Assembly: GCA_037126765.1 (NCBI GenBank)
Contig: JBBCBC010000008.1
Location: 1 to 64,000, forward strand
DNA from: Stenogyne calaminthoides
Taxonomy: Eukaryota; Streptophyta; Magnoliopsida; Lamiales; Lamiaceae
Length of the DNA: 64,000 nt
Direction of reading: 5' to 3'
The notes under the pieces are model-generated. The model did not search any database. It saw nothing but the letters and a program-made list of their open reading frames with translations, and was not told the origin of the DNA. This document shows positions 48,654-57,711 of this stretch, piece by piece; position 1 is the stretch's first letter, and each line of letters begins with the position of its first letter. The translations under genes were made by a program, and so were the position numbers.

Positions 48654-51265
48654 AAGCGGAAGAATAATGTTAAGATTGATCTCCAATACTTCCATATTGT
48701 AGATGATCTTGAACAATTCAACCAATTTCCATGGGGTAGAATTGCTTTTGAAGTGTTGATAGATGATTTGCGTGACAATGTGGTAAAGCTGAAAAGTCAT
48801 TGCGAGTCATTTGTTGTTAATAGAAGTAAAACGAAGCGAAGGAAAAGAGGCCGACCCTTAACCAAAGGAAGGACACATCCGTTTTATTTAAATGGTTGTG
48901 TATACGCTCTACAGTGTTGGGCATTTGAAGCATTTCCCTTAGTTGGGAGTGTTGGTGGGTCGCGTATTCAAATTTCGAATGACCACTTTCTTCCCAGAAT
49001 GGTGTATTGGGATTCAACCGTGTTATCCGCCGAGAGTTTCAAGAATTTAAAGGAGAACGTGTTGTTCGACCCCAGTAAAGCTGAGATTTTCGTTGAAAAT
49101 GTAAGCATAAGGCTTTCTCATATTTAGCACAATTTAATATAATAGTTGTTTTGCTAGTAGATATTGTATGTTTAATTATTTTGAACAGAATATAGTTTTT
49201 GGAAGATTGATACCCAATGAGTGTGAGAAGAATTCCTTGTCATTTTTAAGTGCTGTTGATTGGGAAGAAAAGATATGCCTTCATTCAAAGGCAACCGAAA
49301 GACAACAAAACTCGAAGATTGTTGCTGATGAAAATACTTCTAAAGATCAAGATGAAGAGTGTAAAGATGCTCATAATCCCGATACTTCTAAAGATCAAGA
49401 TGAAGAGTGTAAAGATACTCATAATCCCGGTTGCAACAACAAGGCAGAAGAAACAGACACGTTTATGGATTTTGTCAAACAACAGTTTTGCAGTGTTATG
49501 TCGGCATTAAAAAAAATTGAGGATACACAAAAAAATCATGAAATGATTTTAAAATCGTAGATGAAGCAGAATGTTAGTGGATGTGAAATATCACCTAACA
49601 GAGTGGTTGTTGATGAGGTTTCATTTAAATCTATATATAAGTGTTTTTATAGTATTCAATTAAGAAGAATTTGAATTGATTACGATTTTGTTTATATTTC
49701 AGTGTCCTCAGTGTACTGGTGATGGTTCAGAAAAAAATGGCAATAGAACTGCTGAATGCGCTGAAGATGTGATAAATGGGGTAAGTCAAATTATCTTTTG
49801 AATACAACACTTATTACTTGGTTAATTATTATTTTTCTTCTAAATAAGCAGGGTAATAAATTGCATGAAGAGTGTGGTGTTGGTGCCGAACAAATGAAAT
49901 GTGCAAAACAAAGAGAAGGAGTGGAGGTATGTAATTTTTGTTGATATGACGGTGTTGTGGTGGTGAAAAATATATAATTGGAGGAAAAAAAATCCGCCAA
50001 CATAAAATTTGTAGGTTGTACTCGAGCAGGATGTCGTAAAAGGTGTGAAATATAGAGAGCATGAACAATTGGAGAACGAAGAGAATGTAAAAAAAAGCAT
50101 TCCAGTTGCAGTGTCGGTTGATGTCCCCAAAAGAAGGATAAAGCTGAGTAGTGCTGTACAAAATGGGAAGCGGTTAAAAGTTTCAGTGCCCAAGCCTTTT
50201 GTAAATGAAATAGAGCGTTACGGTGACCCATTCAGTCCATACTCGAAAGACATACTAGAGCAATTTAACAAGTGGTTTCGTCAATCAAGTAAAAGCAATA
50301 CCAAAACCGAAACGATTCTTTGTCTTCCATTGAAACAAAACGATTATGTTGATGCTGCATTTTTTACTAGTCTAAAAAGTGCCAGAGGATGGTTACTGGA
50401 TAGGTAATAAAATATTGTATAGATTAAGTTAATTTCCTTGAGAATATACTTCATTGTGTGCTTATACTGTATATTGTTGTACGTTAATCAGAATATTGAT
50501 GTTCTTATGAATATGAGACTCTGGAAGGCCAAGATATGTCCTAATCTATTTGAACGTCGTTGGACCTCTGTTGGTTTACAGTTCTGGGTAAGTTTTGAGT
50601 TGTGAACTTTTGTCCATTGCTTGTGTCATCTTTGGTGTAAGTAATTTGCTTGTGTCATCTTTGGTGTGAGTAATATGTGTTATCTTTTTTTACAGAATAT
50701 GATGACAAGGATATATCCCGAGTGGTTAAAGGCTACAGAAAAACAGATGGATTGGGATTGGAATGTGAAAGGAAAAACAATTATGAAATATGTCGATGGT
50801 CATTTACCGTTTGAAGGACTGTCGTTGGCATGGTGGAAAGCTAAGTGTGTTTATGGTATTGGCCATGTAAATGATGATCATTGGGTCTTTTATGAGATTA
50901 ATCCATTAGAGAATCATGTGACCGTGTGTGATCCACTTCCTGAACATGGTGGTTGGCCAATTGAGAAGTTTGCGAAAATGTTGAAAATGTTACCTTCGTT
51001 GTGGGATCAAGTAAGAAGATCTGTTGGATTTGGTGTTGAGTCTGAAAATAGTTGTGAGTGGACCATTGATAGAGTAATTGATGCCTCTCGTCAGCACAAC
51101 TCTTTCGATTGTGGTGTTATGTGCATCAAGTACTTTGAGTACTCGATAACCGATCGCAATGTCACTGAAATTGATCCTACTAAAGGGTCAAATTTTCTAT
51201 TGGATATTTGTTGTGACATATATAAACACTCAAAGGTGATGGAGAAAGCCTTGTTTAAACATTGA
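48654..51265 (+). pseudogene. DUF1985 + Ulp1-like (C48) cysteine protease gene, decayed
   Basis: Segments: 48654-49100, 49189-49617, 49703-49780, 49852-49926, 50015-50403, 50492-50587, 50696-51265. The N-part is DUF1985-like (DLQYFHIVDDLEQFNQFPWG, RIAFEVLIDDL, then YLNGCVYALQCWAFEAFPLV). A hydrophilic middle carries a 16-residue direct repeat (TSKDQDEECKDAHNP). The C-part is an Ulp1/SENP-type domain: GHVNDDHWVFYEI (catalytic His), VCDPLPEHGGW (Asp) and HNSFDCGVMCIKYFEY (Gln equivalent replaced; Cys present). Ulp1 enzymes process SUMO; in plants this architecture is common in MULE-type elements. Lesions: the 5' part is eroded (stop at 48651), an in-frame TAG at 49558 with the frame continuing beyond it, and an out-of-phase junction between 50403 and 50492. 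The catalytic exon is intact. Confidence 0.8.
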
Positions 51266-51483
51266 AAGTGGGACCAGAAAGCCGTGTGTAGGTTTTAGAT
51301 CAATGTGTCAGATATTTGATATATTGACGGGTTAGGGGGTGTTCACATGGTTATATGTTTTGTACTATAATGTAGGCAATATGTTATGAAACATAACATT
51401 TTATTGTGTTCTATTATGTAATCAAGTTTTTCTGTTATGTTAATCGTCAAAGTGTTGGCTAATGAATGACACATATCTGTTGG

Positions 51484-52059
51484 AGTTGGTAACCAAGTCG
51501 GCCGATAGTTGGCAAACATTTTCAAATTAGTTGGCAATGATATTTTAAGAACTAGTATTATGCAAAACAAGTGACTAAATTAAAGAAAACTATTTTTTTT
51601 TAATTTTGATGTCCCTGAATGATATTCTATGTTTAAGTTGGTCAAAAGTCGGCTGAGAGTTGGCATATTTTCTAAATTAGTTGGCTTTGTATTTAAAGGA
51701 ATTTTATGTGAACTGAATAAAAATAGTCCATTACATATACTATATGTTCTAGTTGGCAGTGTAAATTGGCTTAGAAATCGGCATATAGTTGCCTACTATA
51801 TGTTAGAGTTGGCAGTGTATAGTTCGAGTTGGCAGTGTACTCGACATATAGTTGGCTACTAATTGTTCGAGTTGGCATTGTATTATTCGAGTTGGCAGTG
51901 TACTCGGCATATAGTTGGCTATTATTTCTTCGAGTAAAAAGTGTATTGTTCTAGTTGGCAGTGTACTTGTTATATAGTTAGCTACTATATGTTTGAGTTG
52001 GGAGTGTACTCGGCATATAGTTGGCTACTAATTCTTCGAGTTGGCAGTGTATTGTTCCA
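51484..52059 (+). repeat. AGTTGGC array: 63-bp higher-order repeat of 20/20/23-bp subunits
   Basis: From 51787 to 52058 the core AGTTGGC or a one- to three-base variant starts at 51787, 51807, 51827, 51850, 51870, 51890, 51913, 51933 (degraded), 51953, 51976, 51996, 52019 and 52039. The spacing is 20, 20, 23 repeated. Two subunit types alternate: AGTTGGCAGTGTA and CATATAGTTGGCTA, often with CTCGGC between. Looser copies precede at 51507, 51529, 51636, 51658, 51679 and 51751. The region is non-coding and follows the Ulp1-type gene. Confidence 0.9.
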
Positions 52060-52091
52060 TAGGTAGAGGTAGAGGTAGAGGTAGAGGTAGA
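52060..52091. repeat. (AGGTAG)n microsatellite
   Basis: Five to six tandem AGGTAG units directly abut the end of the AGTTGGC array. Confidence 0.95.
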
Positions 52092-52281
52092 GTGTTTTCA
52101 AAAAAAAACATTCAAGTAAAGAAACATTAAACATATAACACATTGAACATAAAAAAAAGATCACATTCATAGCATTGTTCAAAAAATAAATCCAAAGACA
52201 AAAAAAAAAAAAAAGATAAACAAAGTAAGTAAATGATAACATCAAAAGTCTTCATCAGTCAGAACAGCCACATCCCAGCGA

Positions 52282-53004
52282 TCACACCCCCCCCCTCTTC
52301 CGTTTCTCTGATGAATCCTCATTGGACAAAACAACTTCTTTTCTTTTGGTGCCCTTATTCTCCAACTCCGGTTTCACCTTCTCCGGTGTCACTGGAAAAG
52401 AACAATCATATGAGCTAATTAGCATAATGTTGCATAAGTTTGTAAATCAAAGTTTTTGGTTTTAAAATCTTAAAATAAGGATCTACTTCATTGAGTAGGC
52501 ATAAGGTTAAATTTCACCATCATAAACAAACCAAACATTCTAAAAACATTTATATATTCAATGAACTCAATCTAAAAACAAAAAACAAGCAAAATCAGTA
52601 TGGAAATATTGAAATGCCAAATTAGATTCAAGTTAATTAATTTCAGATAACAAACCTTCTTCAGCAACCGCATTGAACACATCATCATAATCTGGTTGAG
52701 GAGAATGTTCTCTTTTAGCAGTTGCTCTGTCCAGCCAGTCATCAAGGTACATTGCCAGAGCAAGGTGTTTGGCTTTTTGTTTCGGCTTTTTCTTGCTACC
52801 CATACTACCTGCTCCCCTAGCATGTTGGCACAAATGATCGAATTGAAAGTCGACATTTTTTTTTCCTGGACAGAAGGGGCATCTGAATTTACCGACCTTT
52901 CCATGTATACTGAATTTCCCGGAAGTGAAAAGATCATATGTTTTCCTTTTGTATTCAGTAATTTTGGAATCACTGATTTCGGAGTCGGAGCCGCTGCTTG
53001 ACAT
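52282..53004 (-). CDS. Small zf-XS zinc-finger protein
   Basis: Two exons on the minus strand, 53004-52656 and 52391-52282, about 152 residues. The finger lies at roughly residues 35-85: KFRCPFCPGKKNVDFQFDHL, CQHARGAG, then KQKAKHLALAMYLDDWL. The pair CPFC with H...H and the KAKHLALA helix match the zf-XS domain of SGS3/IDN2/FDM proteins, which act in RNA-directed DNA methylation and siRNA pathways. The dsRNA-binding XS domain, coiled coil and XH domain of those proteins are absent. The C-terminus is Lys-rich (KGTKRKE, EKRKR), a likely nuclear localisation signal. It ends just after a run of nine G (C9 on +, 52287-52295); with eight G the frame would continue to ...DVAVLTDEDF and stop at 52242. 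Either the run slipped or the longer form is the real one. Confidence 0.75.
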
Positions 53005-53513
53005 CTTAAGAAAACTAAGATCAGAAGAAGAATACTAAGACGAGAAGAAGAATATGACAAAGATTGGCTATATAGTGTGGGATTTTCCAAATAGTAGTAT
53101 CCATTCATCGGTAATTGTCACAATTCTTGGTATCTGAAGAGTTGTCTAATTAGGGTTTTGTGACTGTTTAAATTAAATTGAATATTAATGATGAATTTTG
53201 AACGGAGGCAAACGAAGAGGTTCCACATTGAAAAAATAAATAATATCCCACATACTTACCCGACCCAAATATAATTTTGGGATGTTTTTTGTTCTATTGG
53301 GCCTTTTGTGGTGTGTTGTTTTTGGTCTTTGTAAAAACTTGTTTATATGAATTCCTTAATAAAAAATCATTAATATATTCGTCACATAGTTGGCAATATA
53401 TTCGTCACATAGTTGACAATATATTTAAACGACTTGGCATTATCTTTTAATACACTGTATGTTCTTTTATAAAAATATTGACATTTATATGGAGATAATT
53501 TTTTTAGAAAAAT

Positions 53514-53544
<31 letters not shown>

Positions 53545-54286
53545 GTTTAATTTTAAATAAAAATACGTAATTGGTTTGTTTACATATCACAATATTTATG
53601 GATATGGATAAAATACATACCATATATAAAATATTTCATATTGTTTTTAATGATTGTATAAGTATTATTTTTTGTAATTAGAAATAGATTATCCTAATAG
53701 GGACCAAAATGTGGAGATACATTATTCTAATAAATCATATATAATGAGTACTCATGTAACACTTGAGTTTTTTATATTTTTGTGTCATTATGTCAGTCAA
53801 TGGTCTATTAGTTTTTGTAGCACTCATTACTCACATAATTTAATTTTTGTCATTTAGTACATTGTCTCGACTCTTGAGGAATCTTACATGAACCTAGTAT
53901 AAAATATGTAATTATATGTGAAATTTAACGAGACTATTAGATGAATCCTAAATGGTGAGGAAGGAATTTTGAACGGATGTAAATTATCATAAACGACGCG
54001 GTTGTACATCGATGATATCTAGAATACTGACCAGGCCCAATATTTTTTTAACCAGTTCTTAATTGGGCTGACTAATACTAAGATTCTTCACTTTTGTATT
54101 TTTGTGTTGTTGACTGCACTATTTGTTTTTTGTAGAAGTGAGACAGTAAAATATAATTTTTTGGTTTTTTTGTCATTTAATACATTGTCTCGACTATTGA
54201 AGAATCTTACCTATTATAAAAGCTGGGATTACATGTGTTCATTTATTTATCCGTTAGTATTTGCCAAACGTAATAATATCCTGAAG
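53005..54286. other. Spacer with a small AGTTGGC group
   Basis: Non-coding and AT-rich with a (TA)n run near 53524-53544. At 53386-53440 three AGTTGGC-like cores (ATAGTTGGCA, ATAGTTGACA, GACTTGGCA) are spaced about 23 and 22 bp, the same period as the large array. It probably includes the promoters of the divergent zf-XS (-) and Myb/SANT-like (+) genes. Confidence 0.6.
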
Positions 54287-54964
54287 ATGTCCATCCCCAA
54301 CCCAAACCCAAACCCTAACCCTAGTTTCCAAGATACGTTGTTTTATGATCCAATTTGGACAAAGAGCATAACAATTCTTCTAATTGATTTTCTCATCAAC
54401 GAGAAGAACTCGGGTTGGTGGATATGGAATGAAGATAATGAGATTTCTATAATTATGGCTTGACATCGTTTAACTGTACTCTATGGTCAACATTTCACAT
54501 CTTTCGGTGTTAAGGCAAGAATCGAGTGTTTGCGTAGACGTTGGAAGCTTTACGATAGCATACTAAGAGTAAATGGTGTACGTCTAGACAGAAATTCCAA
54601 TTCGATCCACGCAACTCAAGAAAATTGGTCAGCCATGTTGAAGGTAATTATGAATTATTATTTTGAAATTGTTATGAGTTACAATTTATTTAATTTATAA
54701 AGTTGTTGTAATAAATTGAAGTAACCTTTTATCTGATAGAGAAATTACAAAACGGAAGCATACATGATTGAAGGCGACCCACTATATGACAAATTGAATG
54801 CACTTTTTTCGGAACCCGTTGATATAAATCTTCGGGATCACGATTTCTTGCCCTCATACAGTCCCATACAGGCAAAGGATACCCCTGAAGATGGTAGCGA
54901 TGATGATTCTTTTAAAGATCATGTTGAAGAAACAGACAGTGATGAAGAGACCGGGAGTGATTGA
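54287..54964 (+). pseudogene. Myb/SANT-like DNA-binding module 1
   Basis: Two exons, 54287-54643 and 54740-54964. The protein starts MSIPNPNPNPNPSFQD, then has the Myb/SANT-like pattern W-T/S-...-L...F...G-W-W (IWTKSITILLIDFLINEKNS), a basic helix (RIECLRRRWKLYDSILRVNG), ATQENWSAMLK and, after the intron, EAYMIEGDPLYDKLNALF. It ends in an acidic tail (EETDSDEETGSD). This fold is shared by L10-interacting MYB-domain proteins and by DNA-binding partners of PIF/Harbinger transposases. One in-frame TGA at 54461 (where a CGA Arg would fit) interrupts it. Without that codon the gene would be whole. Confidence 0.65.
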
Positions 54965-55411
54965 TTTAGAAATTAGAAGTCTCATTGTATGTTAATATAG
55001 TTTTATGTGCACCTAGAACTTTATTATTATTATGAAGTTTTTTTTTTTATTGTTAATGTTTGTTGTTATTGCTTTCTAGTTGTTTTATGTTGTTTTTGTA
55101 TGTGAAAACTTTTTTTCTTCAGTTTGTTCTTATATTATTAAAAAACATTGTGTTCTCATTTATCTTGTGTTGGTTTCATTTACACGAATTAGTACTTGAA
55201 CCCGTGACCTTTGTCTATTTTACTGTAAAAGTACTTGTCATATTTATGACATTGGTAGAAGACAAAGGTCAATAATTTGAAAATTCAAGTTTAACTAACT
55301 ATAAATACATATATGTTGTTTACCTAAAACACATTGTTTATATTGAATCAACCAAATATGTCACTTGAACGTAAAAAATATTATTTTTACAAACACTAAG
55401 ATAATGACACG

Positions 55412-56011
55412 ATGTGGACCGAGGAAGAAACGCTTGGTCTTATTTCTTCACTTGTGTATCAAAGGAACAACGGGAAGTGGCACTATAATGCCCTAAATCA
55501 TGTTGAAGGTATGGAACTAGGTCGTTCGTATTTAAGAGATGTGTTTAATAAGATTTATGAATTGGATGAAGTTGTTGATCGTGTTAGACATATTCGATAT
55601 CGATACAATCTATTTGAATATATGATAAATACTCGTGATGTATATTGAGATAAACAAGCCAACAAGGTTCATGCGTCTGAATCTCAATGGAGTTTATGGG
55701 TTTTGGTAAGAATTAATTACTATTTTTTTCATTAATAAAGTACAATATATCCAATAATGATATTGTATAACTAACAGTGTATTTTTTGTTTTCAGAATAA
55801 TCCTATGTGTAGAGCTTATCGTGATGTGGGAGAGCCGTTGTACCGGGAACTTAAGTTATTGTTTGAAGGCACAGAGGATGAAGATGGAGATTATCGAAGG
55901 GTTATACCAGATGAAGATTGTCTTTTGTTTTATGAGTCGTATGTGTTTTGTGATGAGGTAAGAATATCATTGGCTTATTACCTAGATTATTTAAAAAAAC
56001 ATGGGAAATGA
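55412..56011 (+). pseudogene. Myb/SANT-like DNA-binding module 2
   Basis: Exons 55412-55705 and 55796-56011. It reads MWTEEETLGLISSLVYQRNN, G-W-type KWHYNAL, a helix with VVDRVRHIRYRYNLFEYMI, then (after a stop at 55646, where TGG Trp would fit the family) KVHASESQWSLWVL, and across the intron MCRAYRDVGEPLYRELKLLF plus an acidic stretch. Its order of motifs follows module 1. It is a related copy, not a recent duplication. Confidence 0.6.
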
Positions 56012-56041
56012 AGTTTTGATAATCAGTCAGAGGGTATCTAA

Positions 56042-56412
56042 ATGGCTCGTGATTACATTAATCGTACGCAAAGCAAAAGGTACTCGGTGGAAGAAATATC
56101 ATATTGTGTATTGAATTTACGTGATCGTGTTATTGTGTTTGAAATAATGGTTAACTGGCCTGGAGTGGAAAATGAAGAACATTATGTTGAAGCACCAGAC
56201 AAGATTTGGAAGCAATGGAAGAGGGTAATGTTTAATAAATTATATTTATTTGTTAGCAAATTAGTATTAATTATTTAATAATAAGTAAAACTAACTATAA
56301 CCTTAATGCACTTTGATTTATGTTGTAGGAACTTCCCATGGCGATGGAGTACCGAAAACATGATGAGCCTATGTATTATGTGTTGAAGAGTTTGTTTGAA
56401 GGAACATACTAA
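56042..56412 (+). CDS. Myb/SANT-like module 3, truncated
   Basis: Exons 56042-56224 and 56329-56412. Reads MARDYINRTQSKRYSVEEIS, a short helical segment (LNLRDRVIVFEIMVNWPG), APDKIWKQWKR and, after the intron, LPMAMEYRKHDEPMYYVLKS then LFEGTY and stop. The ending matches modules 1 and 2 (AYxxxGEPLYxxLxxLF). The N-terminal WTxEE half is reduced. It may be the last part of one three-module gene rather than a separate gene: module 2 ends with a good donor (GATGAG|GTAAGA at 55957). Confidence 0.45.
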
Positions 56413-56749
56413 TTTTCTTGTGTTTGTTTTTTATTATGTTTTTTTATTAGTGCTAATTAAGGTTTTTAAAATTCCAATGTTGTATATTTTATGTTTTTAT
56501 GTCATTAATATATATATGACTTGGCGCAATGGTTTTTGATTTGACAATATCTTCAATGGTAGATGACTACATGTATATCAAAGAAAGCAAGCCGAAAAAA
56601 TCCAAATGAATCTAAGTTGGACAAATTATGTAATAGTATTCCATTCACACGTCATATCAACTGATTTTCTCCTGCTTCAGATTTACTTTTTGAAGTTAAC
56701 TCCCAACCACAACAAAAAATCTGATGTAGTTGTATAAATTCATTAATGG

Positions 56750-57100
56750 GTATGCCAACCCAGACTGGGAATTTGTTGCCAACAAATATTACTCCACATT
56801 TTAATCCCATAAATACTTAACATTTCACTTAATCACAAATTTATATGGTTATTAATATTTAAAGATTACTGACTAAATTGTAAAAGATTAGTGCCAACTG
56901 CTTTAGAACATTTTAAAAACCACTTAAATTTATTTTTAACGACAAGCTACATAACTTGAATCCTCACAAATATTTAAATGAACCGTCTGCCAACTCTTTA
57001 TAAGCATACACCAACTATATGCCGACTCAATTGCCAACTGCTTCAGAACCTTTAAAAAAAGCCACTTAAATTTATATTTAACACAAGCTTGCTTGAAACT
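56750..57100 (-). repeat. Inverted AGTTGGC cores and a ~140-bp duplication
   Basis: GCCAACT/GCCGACT cores, the complement of AGTTGGC, occur at 56893, 56989, 57010 (ACCAACT), 57021 and 57033. Read on the minus strand, 57039-57010 gives AGTTGGCAATTGAGTCGGCA followed by TATAGTTGG, nearly the same words as the array at 51.8 kb. A block starting GCCAACTGCTTYAGAAC is duplicated (56893-56947 and 57033-57090). Confidence 0.75.
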
Positions 57101-57240
57101 AGTAAGAAAAATGCTCATTGGCAGGCCAATGTCATGTTATAAAAACTTATTCATGTAAAATGTATAACATAAGCAAGCAGAACACATCAGAAAGTTAATG
57201 TAACAATATTAAATTTGCACAAGATTTTGTCATTGAAAGG

Positions 57241-57711
57241 TGTTGTAGGGAGAAATAACCCAACTTGGTGGAAGCCAAAAATTGGACCGTCCTATGGTTA
57301 GCACATTATCCGACTTTATCCAGCTGGAGCAAGACTTGAAGCGACTTCGGGAGATTGGTAAGTAACTAGAGGAGTGGGAAGCCACGAAGGTCGCGGGCCG
57401 ACTTGGGATGACAAATAGGTCGCGAGGCGAGTTGATAGAACCCGGAAGTCGGGACCGACTGAGTCCTGAGCTTAGTTGAAGATAAACATGGAAAAGATTC
57501 GGGTAGAAGAAGGTGGATTTCTCGGGATATAACCGGGGAATGTGTATCTGTAAGCGCAACTTGCGAAACAAGAAAGGAAACCATAGGTTGGACCACGGGG
57601 ACAAGCCCACGAAGATTGTAACCCTAGATCCATGTCTATAAATATAACTTGTAATGTACTTTATAAATGATCGAAATCTTAGTATCCTAGGCAGAAATTA
57701 TACAGTAAAAT
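57241..57711 (+). mobile_element. Possible LTR fragment
   Basis: GC-richer than its surroundings. It has GATTGTAACCCTAG, a TATA box (GTCTATAAATATAA near 57636) and a sequence layout like the 3' half of a plant LTR. There are no clear borders or target duplication. It abuts the Copia LTR. Confidence 0.3.

Larger units (their letters stand above)
47250..57100. mobile_element. Candidate composite element: DUF1985/Ulp1, zf-XS and Myb/SANT-like genes with AGTTGGC arrays
   Basis: Three kinds of element-associated genes cluster here with no transposase: a decayed DUF1985-Ulp1 protease gene (+), a zf-XS gene (-) and three Myb/SANT-like modules (+). A repeat with core AGTTGGC forms arrays at 51484-52059 and 53386-53440, and the core occurs inverted (GCCAACT) at 56750-57040. 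Ulp1-bearing MULEs (Kaonashi-type, VANDAL-type) are known in plants, and VANDAL elements carry accessory genes whose product binds repeats in the element itself. Those relations are family knowledge; that this is one element is my inference. Borders are approximate and no terminal inverted repeat was found. Confidence 0.5.

Noticed and set aside
49791..50231. Minus-strand frames of 110-146 codons
   Set aside because: They lie antisense to the exons of the Ulp1-type gene, whose plus-strand frames show family motifs and matching splice sites.
54299..54325. Telomere-like CCCAAACCCTAACCCTAG run
   Set aside because: Only two near-matches to the plant telomere unit, within a coding stretch that reads as Pro-Asn repeats; more likely a coding microsatellite than an interstitial telomere.
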